12,492 nt of DNA from Methanocella sp. (lineage in GTDB: Archaea > Halobacteriota > Methanocellia > Methanocellales > Methanocellaceae). The notes beneath the pieces are model-generated. The model ran no database searches, had not been told where the DNA came from, and worked only from the letters and a program-made list of their open reading frames with translations. Shown here in pieces: positions 1-6,446 of this stretch (positions are counted from its first letter, which is position 1; each line of letters begins with the position of its first letter). Both the position numbers and the translations under genes were made by a program. The stretch is taken from positions 1 through 12,492 of the forward strand of contig NZ_DATJPM010000036.1 of the NCBI RefSeq assembly GCF_035506375.1, read 5' to 3'.

Positions 1-1
1 T

Positions 2-244
2 ATCGTAAGACGGCAGGTTAAATTACCTATAATATACGACGGCATTGAGTATGACGAATATTACACAATGGATATGCTCGTAAATGATTGTATCGTCCTT
101 GAATTGAAAAATGTTGAAACAATATTACCTGTCCATAAAGCCCAACTATTAACATATCTAAGGCTAAGTGGATTTAGGCTTGGATTCCTGATAAATTTCA
201 ACGAGTCAAACATTGGTAAAGGTATCACTAGACTAATAAAATAA
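2..244 (+). CDS. GxxExxY family protein, C-terminal part (5' end outside window)
   Basis: An open frame runs from the left edge (frame beginning at base 2) to TAA at 242-244, giving the last 80 residues of a protein. It reads like the PD-(D/E)XK-type GxxExxY family (PF13366): an Asp in TMDMLV, the core pair in IVLELK (E-x-K), then VHKAQLLTYLRLSG and a closing GFLINFN, all in the family order. The N-terminal GxxExxY motif that names the family would lie upstream of the window. The biological role of the family is not established; a nuclease-like fold is inferred from the motif. The gene is AT-rich (81 G+C in the first 240 bases, about 34 %) against about 60 % in a sampled line of the next gene, which suggests a different history. 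It is convergent with the aminopeptidase gene. Confidence 0.85.
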   Translation: MVRRQVKLPIIYDGIEYDEYYTMDMLVNDCIVLELKNVETILPVHKAQLLTYLRLSGFRLGFLINFNESNIGKGITRLIK

Positions 245-286
245 AATTAAATTTCAACCCCTTTTTGCAATTAGAAAAATAAAAAA
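245..286. terminator. T-rich convergent terminator region
   Basis: The 42-bp spacer between two convergent stop codons has T runs on both strands: CCCCTTTTTGC on + and a TTTTTTATTTTTC tract on -. Archaeal transcription commonly ends at such T tracts without a hairpin, so this short spacer could terminate both genes. No strong dyad is visible. Confidence 0.4.
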
Positions 287-1264
287 TCAATATCCCTGGA
301 ACTCGCCGTCTTTCATCAGCACTTCGCCGGAGTCGGTGATGATGCTCGGCGCCTTGAACAGGAAGTCCCGGTGCGTCTGCGAGTTATTCTGCCCGCCCGG
401 CATATCCGAGTTGTTACCAAAGGCGATGTGCAGCGTCCGGCCCGCCTTCTCGTCCTCGAGCAAGTTACCCGTCAGCCGCGCCTTCGGGTTCAGCCCGATG
501 CCGAACTCGCCGGCGAGCGACGCTTCGCGGTCCACCTTGATAAGCTCCTTTACGCGATTTTCAAGCACTTGATCCTTCGACTTAACTTCCGTTACAAAGC
601 CATCCTTGACGGTCATATAAAGGGGCTCCCTGACCTGCCCCAGGTCGCCGATGCTGCCGTCGACCACTATGAGCCCGTTCATGCTCCTCTCGACGGGCGC
701 GCACCAGATCTCGCCGGCGGGCAGGTTGCCCATGTGCCCGGGCTGGATGGTGATGTCGTCGTTGAAGTCGCGACCATCGATGCTGAAGCTCAGGTCCGTA
801 CCGGCCGGCGTGGTCAGCCTGACCGACTTAACGCTCTTGAACTTATTCTTCAGCGCCTCGGCCCTCTGCTTCATGGTCTTAAAGTCGGCCGTCATGGGGT
901 GCTCGAACATGCCCATATCGACGCCGGGCGAGTGGCCGACTTTAGCGCCGAACTGGGATTCCTCGTGGTGCAGGGAGATGCGGAAAGGCGTTTCCTCGGC
1001 AAAGCCCTCCAGCTGATTAAAAAATAAATCCGGCTTGATCTTATCGATCAGCTCCCGCAGATCTTCGGGCGTGTCCTTCAACGGCCGCTGCTCTTCGGAC
1101 AGCTTATAGGTGAAGACCTTCACACCCTCCAGTTCCAGGGCCTTCTTCGTTAGTTTACTAACCTCCCGCGCATACTCATCATGGACGATCAGGGCTTTCT
1201 GGCCCGCTTGAATGTCCATTAATTCCTTCAGAGAATCATGTATCTGGTGAACAATATCAGTCAT
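287..1264 (-). CDS. M29-like aminopeptidase (AmpS/AmpT-related), 325 aa
   Basis: This is a cytoplasmic metallo-aminopeptidase candidate of the M29/COG2309 group, which removes N-terminal residues from peptides using two metal ions. Visible ligand candidates in order are Glu185 (NLPAGEIWCAP), Glu253 (LAGEFGIGLNP), His279 (TLHIAFGNN) and His298/Asp300 (THRDF). This matches the E-E-H-H-x-D order of the family. The Tyr found seven residues after the first His in classical enzymes appears as Ser286 here, and the stretch between the two His residues is short, so it belongs to a compact branch. At 325 aa it is shorter than the ~410 aa bacterial enzymes. The start has a GAGGT Shine-Dalgarno (1271-1275) inside the end of the upstream gene, and only 1 nt separates them, so the two are cotranscribed and probably act in the same peptide-degradation route. 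There is no signal peptide. Confidence 0.85.
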   Translation of the reverse strand: MTDIVHQIHDSLKELMDIQAGQKALIVHDEYAREVSKLTKKALELEGVKVFTYKLSEEQRPLKDTPEDLRELIDKIKPDLFFNQLEGFAEETPFRISLHHEESQFGAKVGHSPGVDMGMFEHPMTADFKTMKQRAEALKNKFKSVKSVRLTTPAGTDLSFSIDGRDFNDDITIQPGHMGNLPAGEIWCAPVERSMNGLIVVDGSIGDLGQVREPLYMTVKDGFVTEVKSKDQVLENRVKELIKVDREASLAGEFGIGLNPKARLTGNLLEDEKAGRTLHIAFGNNSDMPGGQNNSQTHRDFLFKAPSIITDSGEVLMKDGEFQGY

Positions 1265-1265
1265 A

Positions 1266-2756
1266 TCAATACCTCAGTTTTTTCTCCAATTCTTTAATAA
1301 GCGGGTACTCGTCTATGCCGAAGTACCCAAGGCCTTTCGCGTGCTGGTCCGCCGTGAACTTCTGGCCGGTGCTCCACATCTCTTTCAAATATTTTCCGCA
1401 CTCCTTCTCTTTCCACCACGTGCTGCCGAACTGGTCGTCCAGCACGGCCCTAAACTGAACTTCGAACATCCAGGCGCGCAGGTAGTTCGCCGCGTAAAAG
1501 CCCGGGTCGACGTCGTACAGGTAATGCATCTCGGGGTGCTTAAACTTGAGCGCGTCCTCGAGTATGTTCGCGTACAGCTTTTCGGGCTCCTTCGCGCCCG
1601 AATGTAATTGCAGTTCATAGATGAGCTTGGCCGCGTAGCGGCGGACCATGTACAGCGTCTGGAAATTCAGGAACTGAGCGACGTCCAGGGCATTGTTCTC
1701 GGCGAGGCCCATCGTCTCCATCAGCCAGGCCTTATCTGCCACCAGGTGCTCGAAGAGGAAGGCGAAGCCTTCGGTGACCGAGTTATCGCCCAGGTACTTG
1801 AACTCGAAGGGCATGTCGGGGCTCACGTTACTGAAGTGCTGGGAATGTCCCATCTCGTGGAACAGCGCCCTGTAGTCGTCCAGCCCGCCCTTCGGCATGA
1901 TACACAGCATGATCTGGTCGGGCACCCGGACCGTTGAGCAGAAGGCGCGGGGGGTCTTCTTTTCCCGTACCTCCGTGTCCAGGTGGATATTCGGGTTTTC
2001 GCTCAGGGGAAGGCCGATGCCGTCCAGAGTCGTGTTCATCGCCTTCATCATATTGTCCTGGCCGAACATACCGTCGAAGTCCTTTGCCCGGAACAGGAAG
2101 CCGATATCGTGCTTTCTCACGTCGGACGGGCTGAGCTTCAGGATGTTGCTGCAGGCAAGCTTGAAGTAGCGCGAGTAGAGCCGGTCCGTGCGGCTCAGGA
2201 CGTTCCGCATCTGCTTTTCCAGGCCATAAAGGTCGATGCCGCTGGCATCCTCGCACATTTCCACATAGTTCTCGTAGCCCAGAGTCTTAGCCAGCTCATG
2301 GTCCTTGTTCAGGACTTCGAGGCGCATCGGGTTGATCTCCTCGAACACCGGGTCCCTCGCTCTTTCAATGGCCTCTCGCTTGTTGTGGTCCGGCTCGTTC
2401 GCCAGCGTTACGGCCGAGTAGCGGAACGGTATCTTCTTCCCGTCCACATCGACCTCCCTCTTAGTCTCCATGGTGCTGATCTTATCCGCCAGCTCGGTGG
2501 TCGTGCGGGCCATGTAACTCGATAATATAAGAGAATACAGGTAGTTCATCCGCATCCGGTCGGGGCCACGCTGATATACGCGCCTGTTCTTCACTTCCTC
2601 GACCAGCGTCTCGTCGGTAAAAATACCGTTATACTTGCTATATATGGCCGAGGTGTTCATGTCCTCTTTCTGGCCCGAAAGGTTATCGTAATGCTCTTTT
2701 TCAATTTCCTGCGTGAATTTTTCAAGCGCCGCCCTGATGGGCTCAATGTCCCTCAT
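1266..2756 (-). CDS. M3-like (oligoendopeptidase-type) zinc metallopeptidase, 496 aa
   Basis: A gluzincin peptidase predicted to cut short peptides in the cytoplasm. The zinc motif HEMGH lies at 300-304 in FHEMGHSQHF, the extended H-E-x-G-H-x-x-H form typical of the M3 clan. The third ligand is probably Glu329 in NSVTEGFAFLFEHL. The N-terminal half is helical and charged, as in M3 enzymes, and the C-terminal half has DPGFYAANYLRAWMFE (417-432) of the same fold. At 496 aa it is shorter than typical PepF (~600 aa), so the exact substrate is unknown and I give no gene name. No signal peptide or membrane segment is seen. An AGGTCA Shine-Dalgarno (2761-2766) fits the ATG at 2756. It is the first gene of a two-gene operon with the M29-like aminopeptidase: an endopeptidase and an exopeptidase made together. 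Confidence 0.85.
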   Translation of the reverse strand: MRDIEPIRAALEKFTQEIEKEHYDNLSGQKEDMNTSAIYSKYNGIFTDETLVEEVKNRRVYQRGPDRMRMNYLYSLILSSYMARTTTELADKISTMETKREVDVDGKKIPFRYSAVTLANEPDHNKREAIERARDPVFEEINPMRLEVLNKDHELAKTLGYENYVEMCEDASGIDLYGLEKQMRNVLSRTDRLYSRYFKLACSNILKLSPSDVRKHDIGFLFRAKDFDGMFGQDNMMKAMNTTLDGIGLPLSENPNIHLDTEVREKKTPRAFCSTVRVPDQIMLCIMPKGGLDDYRALFHEMGHSQHFSNVSPDMPFEFKYLGDNSVTEGFAFLFEHLVADKAWLMETMGLAENNALDVAQFLNFQTLYMVRRYAAKLIYELQLHSGAKEPEKLYANILEDALKFKHPEMHYLYDVDPGFYAANYLRAWMFEVQFRAVLDDQFGSTWWKEKECGKYLKEMWSTGQKFTADQHAKGLGYFGIDEYPLIKELEKKLRY

Positions 2757-2840
2757 AAAATGACCTGCCTTTTTTAGAATTAAAGCGTCGAAAGTGACTT
2801 TGTTTAGTTATACCTTAGCGGGTATAAGTCTTTCGACGAT
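2757..2840 (-). promoter_or_regulatory. Promoter of the peptidase operon with nested dyad
   Basis: Two nested perfect inverted repeats lie 30-82 nt upstream of the start codon: CGTCGAAAG (2786-2794) with CTTTCGACG (2830-2838), and inside them TTATACC (2808-2814) with GGTATAA (2821-2827). The inner pair contains a TATA-like GGTATAAC on the minus strand; a start about 25 nt further would fall near 2785 and leave a leader of about 29 nt with AGGTCA as ribosome site. The dyad would then be an operator covering the TATA box. An RNA hairpin is the alternative. Confidence 0.45.
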
Positions 2841-2883
2841 CGAGAACCCCCATGGCGACGGCCGTATCAAAAATCTAAAGAAT

Positions 2884-2900
2884 ACCAAGAAAAAAGGGGC
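2884..2900 (-). terminator. T-run terminator after exonuclease III
   Basis: On the minus strand CCCCTTTTTTCTTGG lies about 40 nt past the exonuclease III stop codon and before the peptidase promoter. A T6 run is a typical archaeal terminator. It would separate the xth unit from the peptidase operon. Confidence 0.4.
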
Positions 2901-2935
2901 ACAAGAGTTCGTCCAGGGTAAGCGCTACTTGCCGC

Positions 2936-3703
2936 CTATACGTTCAGGTCGATCCCGACAGGGCAATGATCGGAGCCCATGACGTCCGATTCTATGAACG
3001 CGTCCTTCAGGTCATTCCTTAAGTTTTCGCTTATATAAAAATAATCGATGCGCCACCCGACGTTCCTTTCCCGGGCTTTCGTGAAAGTGTCCCAGTAGGT
3101 GTAGTGTCCGCCTTCTTTTTCGAAGATACGAAAAGTATCAATGAAGCCATGCTCCTCGAACCTGTCCATCCATGCGCGCTCCATGGGCAGAAACCCCGAC
3201 TTCTTCGAGTTCTCTTTAGGGCGGGCGATGTCGAGCTCTGTATGGGCCGTGTTCACGTCGCCGCAGACGACGATCTTTCTTCCGGCGGCCTTCAGCTTAT
3301 CCACGTAATCCAGGAAGGCATCGTAGAACCCCATCTTATAGTCCAGCCGCTCCTGAGACATCTTGCCGTTGGGGAAATAGATGTTCAGCAACACGAAATT
3401 TCCGTAGTCGGCGATGATGGTACGGCCTTCGCTATCATATTTTTCGATCCCGAAGCCATAGCTGACGCTTTTTGGCGCTTTCTTCGTAAAGAGCGCGACC
3501 CCGCTATAGCCTTTCTTTTCGAGCGGGGACGTGCAGTAGAAATGATAGCCAGGTGCTCCCGTGATCTCGAGAGGCAATTGCACGGACCCGGCCTTCGTTT
3601 CCTGGACACAGACGATGTCGGCATCCTCCCGGCCGAGCCAGTCGATGAAGCCCTTCTTAAGGACTGACCGCAGGCCATTCACGTTCCAGCAGAGCATCCG
3701 CAT
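2936..3703 (-). CDS. xthA: Exonuclease III / AP endonuclease (XthA family), 255 aa
   Basis: A DNA-repair enzyme that cleaves the backbone at abasic sites and removes 3' blocking groups in base excision repair. It is full length and shows the whole set of family residues: WNVNGLRS with Asn7, QETK with metal-binding Glu35, IYFPNG with Tyr109, GDVN with Asp149 and Asn151, WRIDYF with Asp220, and the closing GSDHCP with Asp245/His246. There is no C-terminal extension. Starting at the first ATG gives MRMLCWNVNG, which lines up with the usual family N-terminus; the ATG two codons later is possible but less good. Its start lies 1 nt after the stop of the tautomerase-like gene, so the two are likely one transcript. 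Why these two are paired is not evident from the sequence. Confidence 0.96.
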   Translation of the reverse strand: MRMLCWNVNGLRSVLKKGFIDWLGREDADIVCVQETKAGSVQLPLEITGAPGYHFYCTSPLEKKGYSGVALFTKKAPKSVSYGFGIEKYDSEGRTIIADYGNFVLLNIYFPNGKMSQERLDYKMGFYDAFLDYVDKLKAAGRKIVVCGDVNTAHTELDIARPKENSKKSGFLPMERAWMDRFEEHGFIDTFRIFEKEGGHYTYWDTFTKARERNVGWRIDYFYISENLRNDLKDAFIESDVMGSDHCPVGIDLNV

Positions 3704-3704
3704 G

Positions 3705-3887
3705 CTATGCCTCGTCGGCGCACTTGCCGGCCGTGCCCCAGTTCTCCTTCGGGATATCGTGGAGAATGACGGTGACCGCGCCGGCCGGGACGCCCTCCTT
3801 GACGAAGACGTCGGTGATGCCTTTAATGATGCTCTTCTTCTGCTCCGGCGTGCGGCCGGACCACATATATACGTCGACCACTGGCAT
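3705..3887 (-). CDS. 4-oxalocrotonate tautomerase family protein, 60 aa
   Basis: A small tautomerase-fold protein whose catalytic base is the N-terminal proline exposed when Met is removed. The sequence begins M-P-V-V-D-V, giving Pro1, and has Arg11 in SGRTPEQK, both active-site residues of the family. The position corresponding to Arg39 of the Pseudomonas enzyme appears to be Thr, as I align it, so it need not act on oxalocrotonate. The Phe50 position is Trp (KENWG), common in the wider family. No aromatic-degradation genes are nearby, so the substrate is unknown. No Shine-Dalgarno precedes the ATG, while TTTTATA (complement of 3911-3917) lies about 25-30 nt upstream, which fits a leaderless transcript. 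The next gene, xthA, follows after 1 nt. Confidence 0.92.
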   Translation of the reverse strand: MPVVDVYMWSGRTPEQKKSIIKGITDVFVKEGVPAGAVTVILHDIPKENWGTAGKCADEA

Positions 3888-3979
3888 AATAGGGAAAATC
3901 TACGTTGCCCTATAAAAGGCTATGCAGCGTACCCATGCTGAAGTATTTAAAGTAGCAAAATAAAAATAAACTGATTATC
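3888..3979. promoter_or_regulatory. Divergent promoter region, tautomerase/xthA and WD40 gene
   Basis: Two TATA boxes fit two divergent starts. TATTTAAAG (3944-3952, +) lies about 30 nt before the WD40 ATG at 3980, and there is no Shine-Dalgarno, so that mRNA is probably leaderless or nearly so. On the minus strand CTTTTATAGG (complement of 3910-3919) lies about 25-30 nt before the tautomerase ATG at 3887, also without a Shine-Dalgarno. Confidence 0.55.
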
Positions 3980-4969
3980 ATGAATGACACCCCGGATGAA
4001 AAATGCTCCCCTGATGAATGCGGCTTCCTCGGGGACTGCACCGACGATACGAATTGTCCCCTCACCAGTAAAGAGGAAGAAGCATCGACGGAAAAAGAGG
4101 TCGTCGCTCTATACCGCACCTACCATGGCCAGGAAGGCCCGGTACTGGCGCTCGCCGTATCGCCCGATGGCAAGTCGGCTTTATCGGGCGGTACCGACAT
4201 GGTCATGCGCCTCTGGGATCTGGAGAAGGGCGCGCAGATCCACGGCTTCGAGGGCCATGTCAACGACGTGAGCGCCGTCGCCTATGCCGGTAATGATACG
4301 GCTGTCTCCGGAAGCTGGGATAATACGCTGCGCGTCTGGGACCTGAAGATGGGCGTCCGTAAGCACATCATCCGCGGCTTCGACTATTATGTCCGATCGG
4401 TCGCCATTTCGGCCGACAGGCGCTATGCCCTCGCGGGCTGCGGCGATAAGACGGTCCGTTATATCGACCTGGAGACCGGTGATACGATCCAAAAAATAGC
4501 CGGCCATAACAACGTTGTAAGCTCTGTCGCTTTCGCAGGCGACCGGGTTGTATCGGGGAGCTGGGACAGGTCTATCGCCCTGCACGAGGCGAAGACCGGA
4601 AAATACTTACGCTCCTTCGATGGCCACGAAGGCTATGTCTATGCAATCGCGGCCCACGGCGGCCGCCTTCTGTCGGGCAGCGGCGACATGACGGTCAAGT
4701 ACTGGGACGTCGAGACCGGGGAGTGCCTCAAGACGCTAAAAGGCCACATGGACCATGTGAAGGCCGTCGCATTCACGCCCAACGGTAAATATGCCGTCTC
4801 CGCGGGCGCCGATAAGCTTTTAAAAATATGGGAGCTGGAGTCGGGGCAGTGCCTCCAGACCATCCAGGCCCACGACGACACGATCAACGCCCTGGCCATG
4901 TCTCCCGATGGCCGCTTCGTACTCTCCGGCAGCAGGGACCAGTCCATAAAGCGCTGGGAGTTTCTTTAA
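3980..4969 (+). CDS. Seven-bladed WD40 repeat protein with N-terminal Cys4 tail, 329 aa
   Basis: Seven WD40 repeats fill residues ~43-329 and should close into a single beta-propeller, a scaffold for protein binding. Repeat ends are visible as WDLEKG (79-84), WDLKMG (120-125), IDLETG (162-167), HEAKTG (202-207), WDVETG (242-247), WELESG (284-289) and the terminal WEFL (326-329). Most have the GH dipeptide near their start (GFEGH, KIAGH, SFDGH, TLKGH). In front lies an acidic tail of about 40 residues with four cysteines, C9-x4-C14-x5-C20-x5-C26, with no signal peptide or membrane segment. The Cys spacing could bind zinc or an Fe-S cluster; I do not recognise it as a named motif. No enzyme domain is attached. 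It is transcribed alone, so its partner cannot be told from context. Confidence 0.93.
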   Translation: MNDTPDEKCSPDECGFLGDCTDDTNCPLTSKEEEASTEKEVVALYRTYHGQEGPVLALAVSPDGKSALSGGTDMVMRLWDLEKGAQIHGFEGHVNDVSAVAYAGNDTAVSGSWDNTLRVWDLKMGVRKHIIRGFDYYVRSVAISADRRYALAGCGDKTVRYIDLETGDTIQKIAGHNNVVSSVAFAGDRVVSGSWDRSIALHEAKTGKYLRSFDGHEGYVYAIAAHGGRLLSGSGDMTVKYWDVETGECLKTLKGHMDHVKAVAFTPNGKYAVSAGADKLLKIWELESGQCLQTIQAHDDTINALAMSPDGRFVLSGSRDQSIKRWEFL

Positions 4970-4996
4970 TTTTTAACTCTTACGCGTTTTTAGGGT
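4970..4996 (+). terminator. T-rich terminator after WD40 gene
   Basis: Immediately after the TAA come AATTTTTAACTC and CGTTTTTAGG, two T5 runs on the + strand within 27 nt. This is a usual archaeal termination signal. The second run is also the left end of the inverted-repeat element that fills the spacer. Confidence 0.45.
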
Positions 4997-5539
4997 AGTA
5001 ACTATTAATATCGCTTGCCAGATATGCTTTCTCAAAGTCTCCCTACCATGGAGACACGGATAGTAGTTCCGTGTTTGTTTAGTGGTCCTCTGCCCTGTTT
5101 TCCACTTTCGTACTGCCCGTCGGTTTTTCAACACGAAAACACGAATTCTTTTATATCCCACGTAAGGGCACGAAAATCACTAAGTTCCATGCCTGGCGCT
5201 TAAAACACGAAACAACCTCTCCAATGGCACTAAAGCGCTAAAGGATTGAACCACGAGAACGGCATGAAATTAATGCTTTCTCTAGTGTTTCAATTAAATT
5301 AGAGAGGTTCGCGCATTCGGGAGATTGTTTAGTGTTTTGAAGGGAAAGCATCCATCTTGGTGCAATTCGTGCTCTTACGTGGGGTATAAAAGAATTCGTG
5401 TTTTAGTGTTGAAAAACCGGACAAATCAGCGAACCACACGAACAAAGGACAAACGACCACATAACAAACGCGGAACCACTGACGGAGAAAACCGGGAACA
5501 TTTAGCAGATAAAAACTTATAATCCTAAAAAAAGCGTAA
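4980..5539. repeat. Large imperfect inverted-repeat element filling a convergent spacer
   Basis: The 581-bp gap between two convergent genes holds no gene. It is a near-palindrome centred near 5270. The best part is 5121-5174 against 5366-5419, where 51 of 54 positions pair by my count. The pairing continues inward with no gap to 5219 and 5321 (about 81 of 99 in total), leaving a spacer of 101 nt. Outward it resumes at 5062-5088 with 5454-5480 after small gaps. The outer limits show TTACGCGTTTTTAGG (4980-4994) against its mirror at 5524-5539. A short hairpin, ACACGGA/TCCGTGT, sits at 5054-5074. The arms contain short CACGAA/AACACG modules. Whether it is a mobile element or a genome-wide intergenic repeat cannot be told from one copy. 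Confidence 0.85.
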
Positions 5540-5545
5540 AAACCT
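5524..5545 (-). terminator. T-run terminator after lipoprotein gene
   Basis: On the minus strand GGTTTTTACGCTTTTTTTAGG follows the lipoprotein stop (5551-5553) within 5 nt: a T5 and a T7 run. This is a good archaeal terminator and forms the right end of the inverted-repeat element. Confidence 0.5.
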
Positions 5546-5550
5546 TATTT

Positions 5551-6165
5551 TTATCCGTAGCCGACCAGCGTCTCGGTGAGCCAGACGTTCTGGTCGGAGA
5601 CTTCCACTTTCATAGGCACGGGCACGTAGGGGCACATCCAGTACGCGACTGTCAGCCCTTTATTATCGGATGCGGAGTAGACGGTGATCGGTATCGTATT
5701 GCCGTCCGGCGTCCGTGCCGTGATATTTTTAACGGGCCAGAAAGGCACGAAATAGTAGCTCAGCCCCACGTCGGGCAGCGTGCCGATCTGCAGAGTCGAA
5801 GTATCCTTATCCTGGTAATAGTCGCCGATGGTGCCTTTTCCATGCATCTTCACGACGCTGTAGTTCTTCGGGTCACTCCAGACGTCGTAGGTGATGTTCA
5901 TGCCATTACCCTCGGTAACGATTTGCATATATCGTACGGGAGCGCCGTTAAGCGTATCGTTCTTGACGTAGACAGTCATGTTCCAGCGGGAGCTCACGCC
6001 GCTGGCGTTCATTGTGATGCTGTCTTTCCAGTAATGGACGTTGTTATAATTGTAGAAATTGCCGCCCAGGGTGGCATTCTTCAGGTACTCGGCCTGAGAC
6101 GCGCAGCCTGCCATGGCGACTGCGCAGGCGATAAGGAGAAATGCGGCGATATAAGCACGCTTCAT
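5551..6165 (-). CDS. Putative lipoprotein, function unknown, 204 aa
   Basis: I do not recognise the family. The N-terminus is a clear lipoprotein signal peptide: MKRAY, a hydrophobic stretch, then the lipobox AMAGC with Cys21 as the lipid attachment site. The rest has no membrane segment and is rich in beta-type residues and in N-x-S/T sequons (NAT, NAS, NMT, NDT, NIT, NYS, NIT), as expected of a glycosylated surface protein in an archaeon. An in-frame ATG 21 codons further upstream exists (6228), but the inner ATG gives the signal peptide, has GGTG 7 nt before it (6173-6176), and lies correctly behind a TATA box, so I chose it. The gene stands alone, convergent with the WD40 gene across a large inverted repeat. 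A substrate-binding or envelope-structural role is possible but unsupported. Confidence 0.85.
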   Translation of the reverse strand: MKRAYIAAFLLIACAVAMAGCASQAEYLKNATLGGNFYNYNNVHYWKDSITMNASGVSSRWNMTVYVKNDTLNGAPVRYMQIVTEGNGMNITYDVWSDPKNYSVVKMHGKGTIGDYYQDKDTSTLQIGTLPDVGLSYYFVPFWPVKNITARTPDGNTIPITVYSASDNKGLTVAYWMCPYVPVPMKVEVSDQNVWLTETLVGYG

Positions 6166-6212
6166 GGTAGGACACCGATTAATTATATTAAAAATACTTA
6201 TATAAAAATATA
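6166..6212 (-). promoter_or_regulatory. Promoter of the lipoprotein gene
   Basis: On the minus strand TATTTTTATATAAG (complement of about 6199-6212) is a strong TATA box. A start about 25 nt downstream falls near 6178, leaving a leader of about 13 nt that still holds the GGTG ribosome site. This supports the start at 6165 over the longer frame. Confidence 0.5.
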
Positions 6213-6278
6213 GACAGGTGTTTTTCACGGTCTACGAAGCCCCGACGGGCAAGCAACTGCGGGTTTTAACGCGGCTTT

Positions 6279-6410
6279 CTAAGATGACATCAGCATTTCA
6301 TCTTTGGCCTGGTCCAGGGACACTTTGACTCCATATCTGGCGCATGCCCCGATCATATCTGGGGTGTGCAGTGGGCGATTATAATTATTTTTATCGATGA
6401 TAATCCAATA
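6279..6410 (-). pseudogene. Orphan C-terminal-like reading frame, 43 codons, possible gene remnant
   Basis: In the 281-bp spacer between the lipoprotein and ogt genes, the minus strand has an open stretch between TGA (6411-6413) and TAG (6279-6281). It translates to a protein-like tail containing NRPLHTPDMIGACARYGVKV (20 residues) and then an amphipathic SLDQAKDEM end. There is no ATG at its beginning (an internal ATG gives only 25 codons) and no ribosome site. Its composition resembles real protein rather than random spacer, so it may be the 3' remnant of a deleted gene. I do not recognise the family. The remaining spacer, 6211-6278 and 6411-6446, shows nothing else beyond a CTCTTCGTGG fragment like the repeats elsewhere. 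Confidence 0.35.
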
Positions 6411-6446
6411 TCAATCAGTAGATAAGAACCGCCGTGCTCTTCGTGG

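Noticed and set aside
371..1027. 218-codon open frame on + strand
   Set aside because: It lies wholly opposite the M29-like gene, has an Arg/Leu/Val-rich composition typical of a GC-rich shadow, and no recognisable motif.
2794..2982. 62-codon frame on + strand
   Set aside because: It covers the peptidase promoter and the end of xthA in antisense; low-complexity Lys/Arg content and no ribosome site.
5054..5074. Stem-loop ACACGGA/TCCGTGT as an intrinsic terminator
   Set aside because: It is 85 nt past the WD40 stop, and T runs closer to the stop fit archaeal termination better; it is more simply part of the inverted-repeat element.
4973..5161. 62-codon frame on - strand, and 65-codon frame on + at 5325-5522, both containing GYKRIRV.VLKNR
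   Set aside because: The shared peptide arises because the two frames read the two arms of the same inverted repeat. No ribosome site or protein-like remainder supports coding.
6166..6228. Longer N-terminus for the lipoprotein starting at 6228
   Set aside because: It would place 21 residues ahead of a clear lipoprotein signal peptide and overlap the TATA box.
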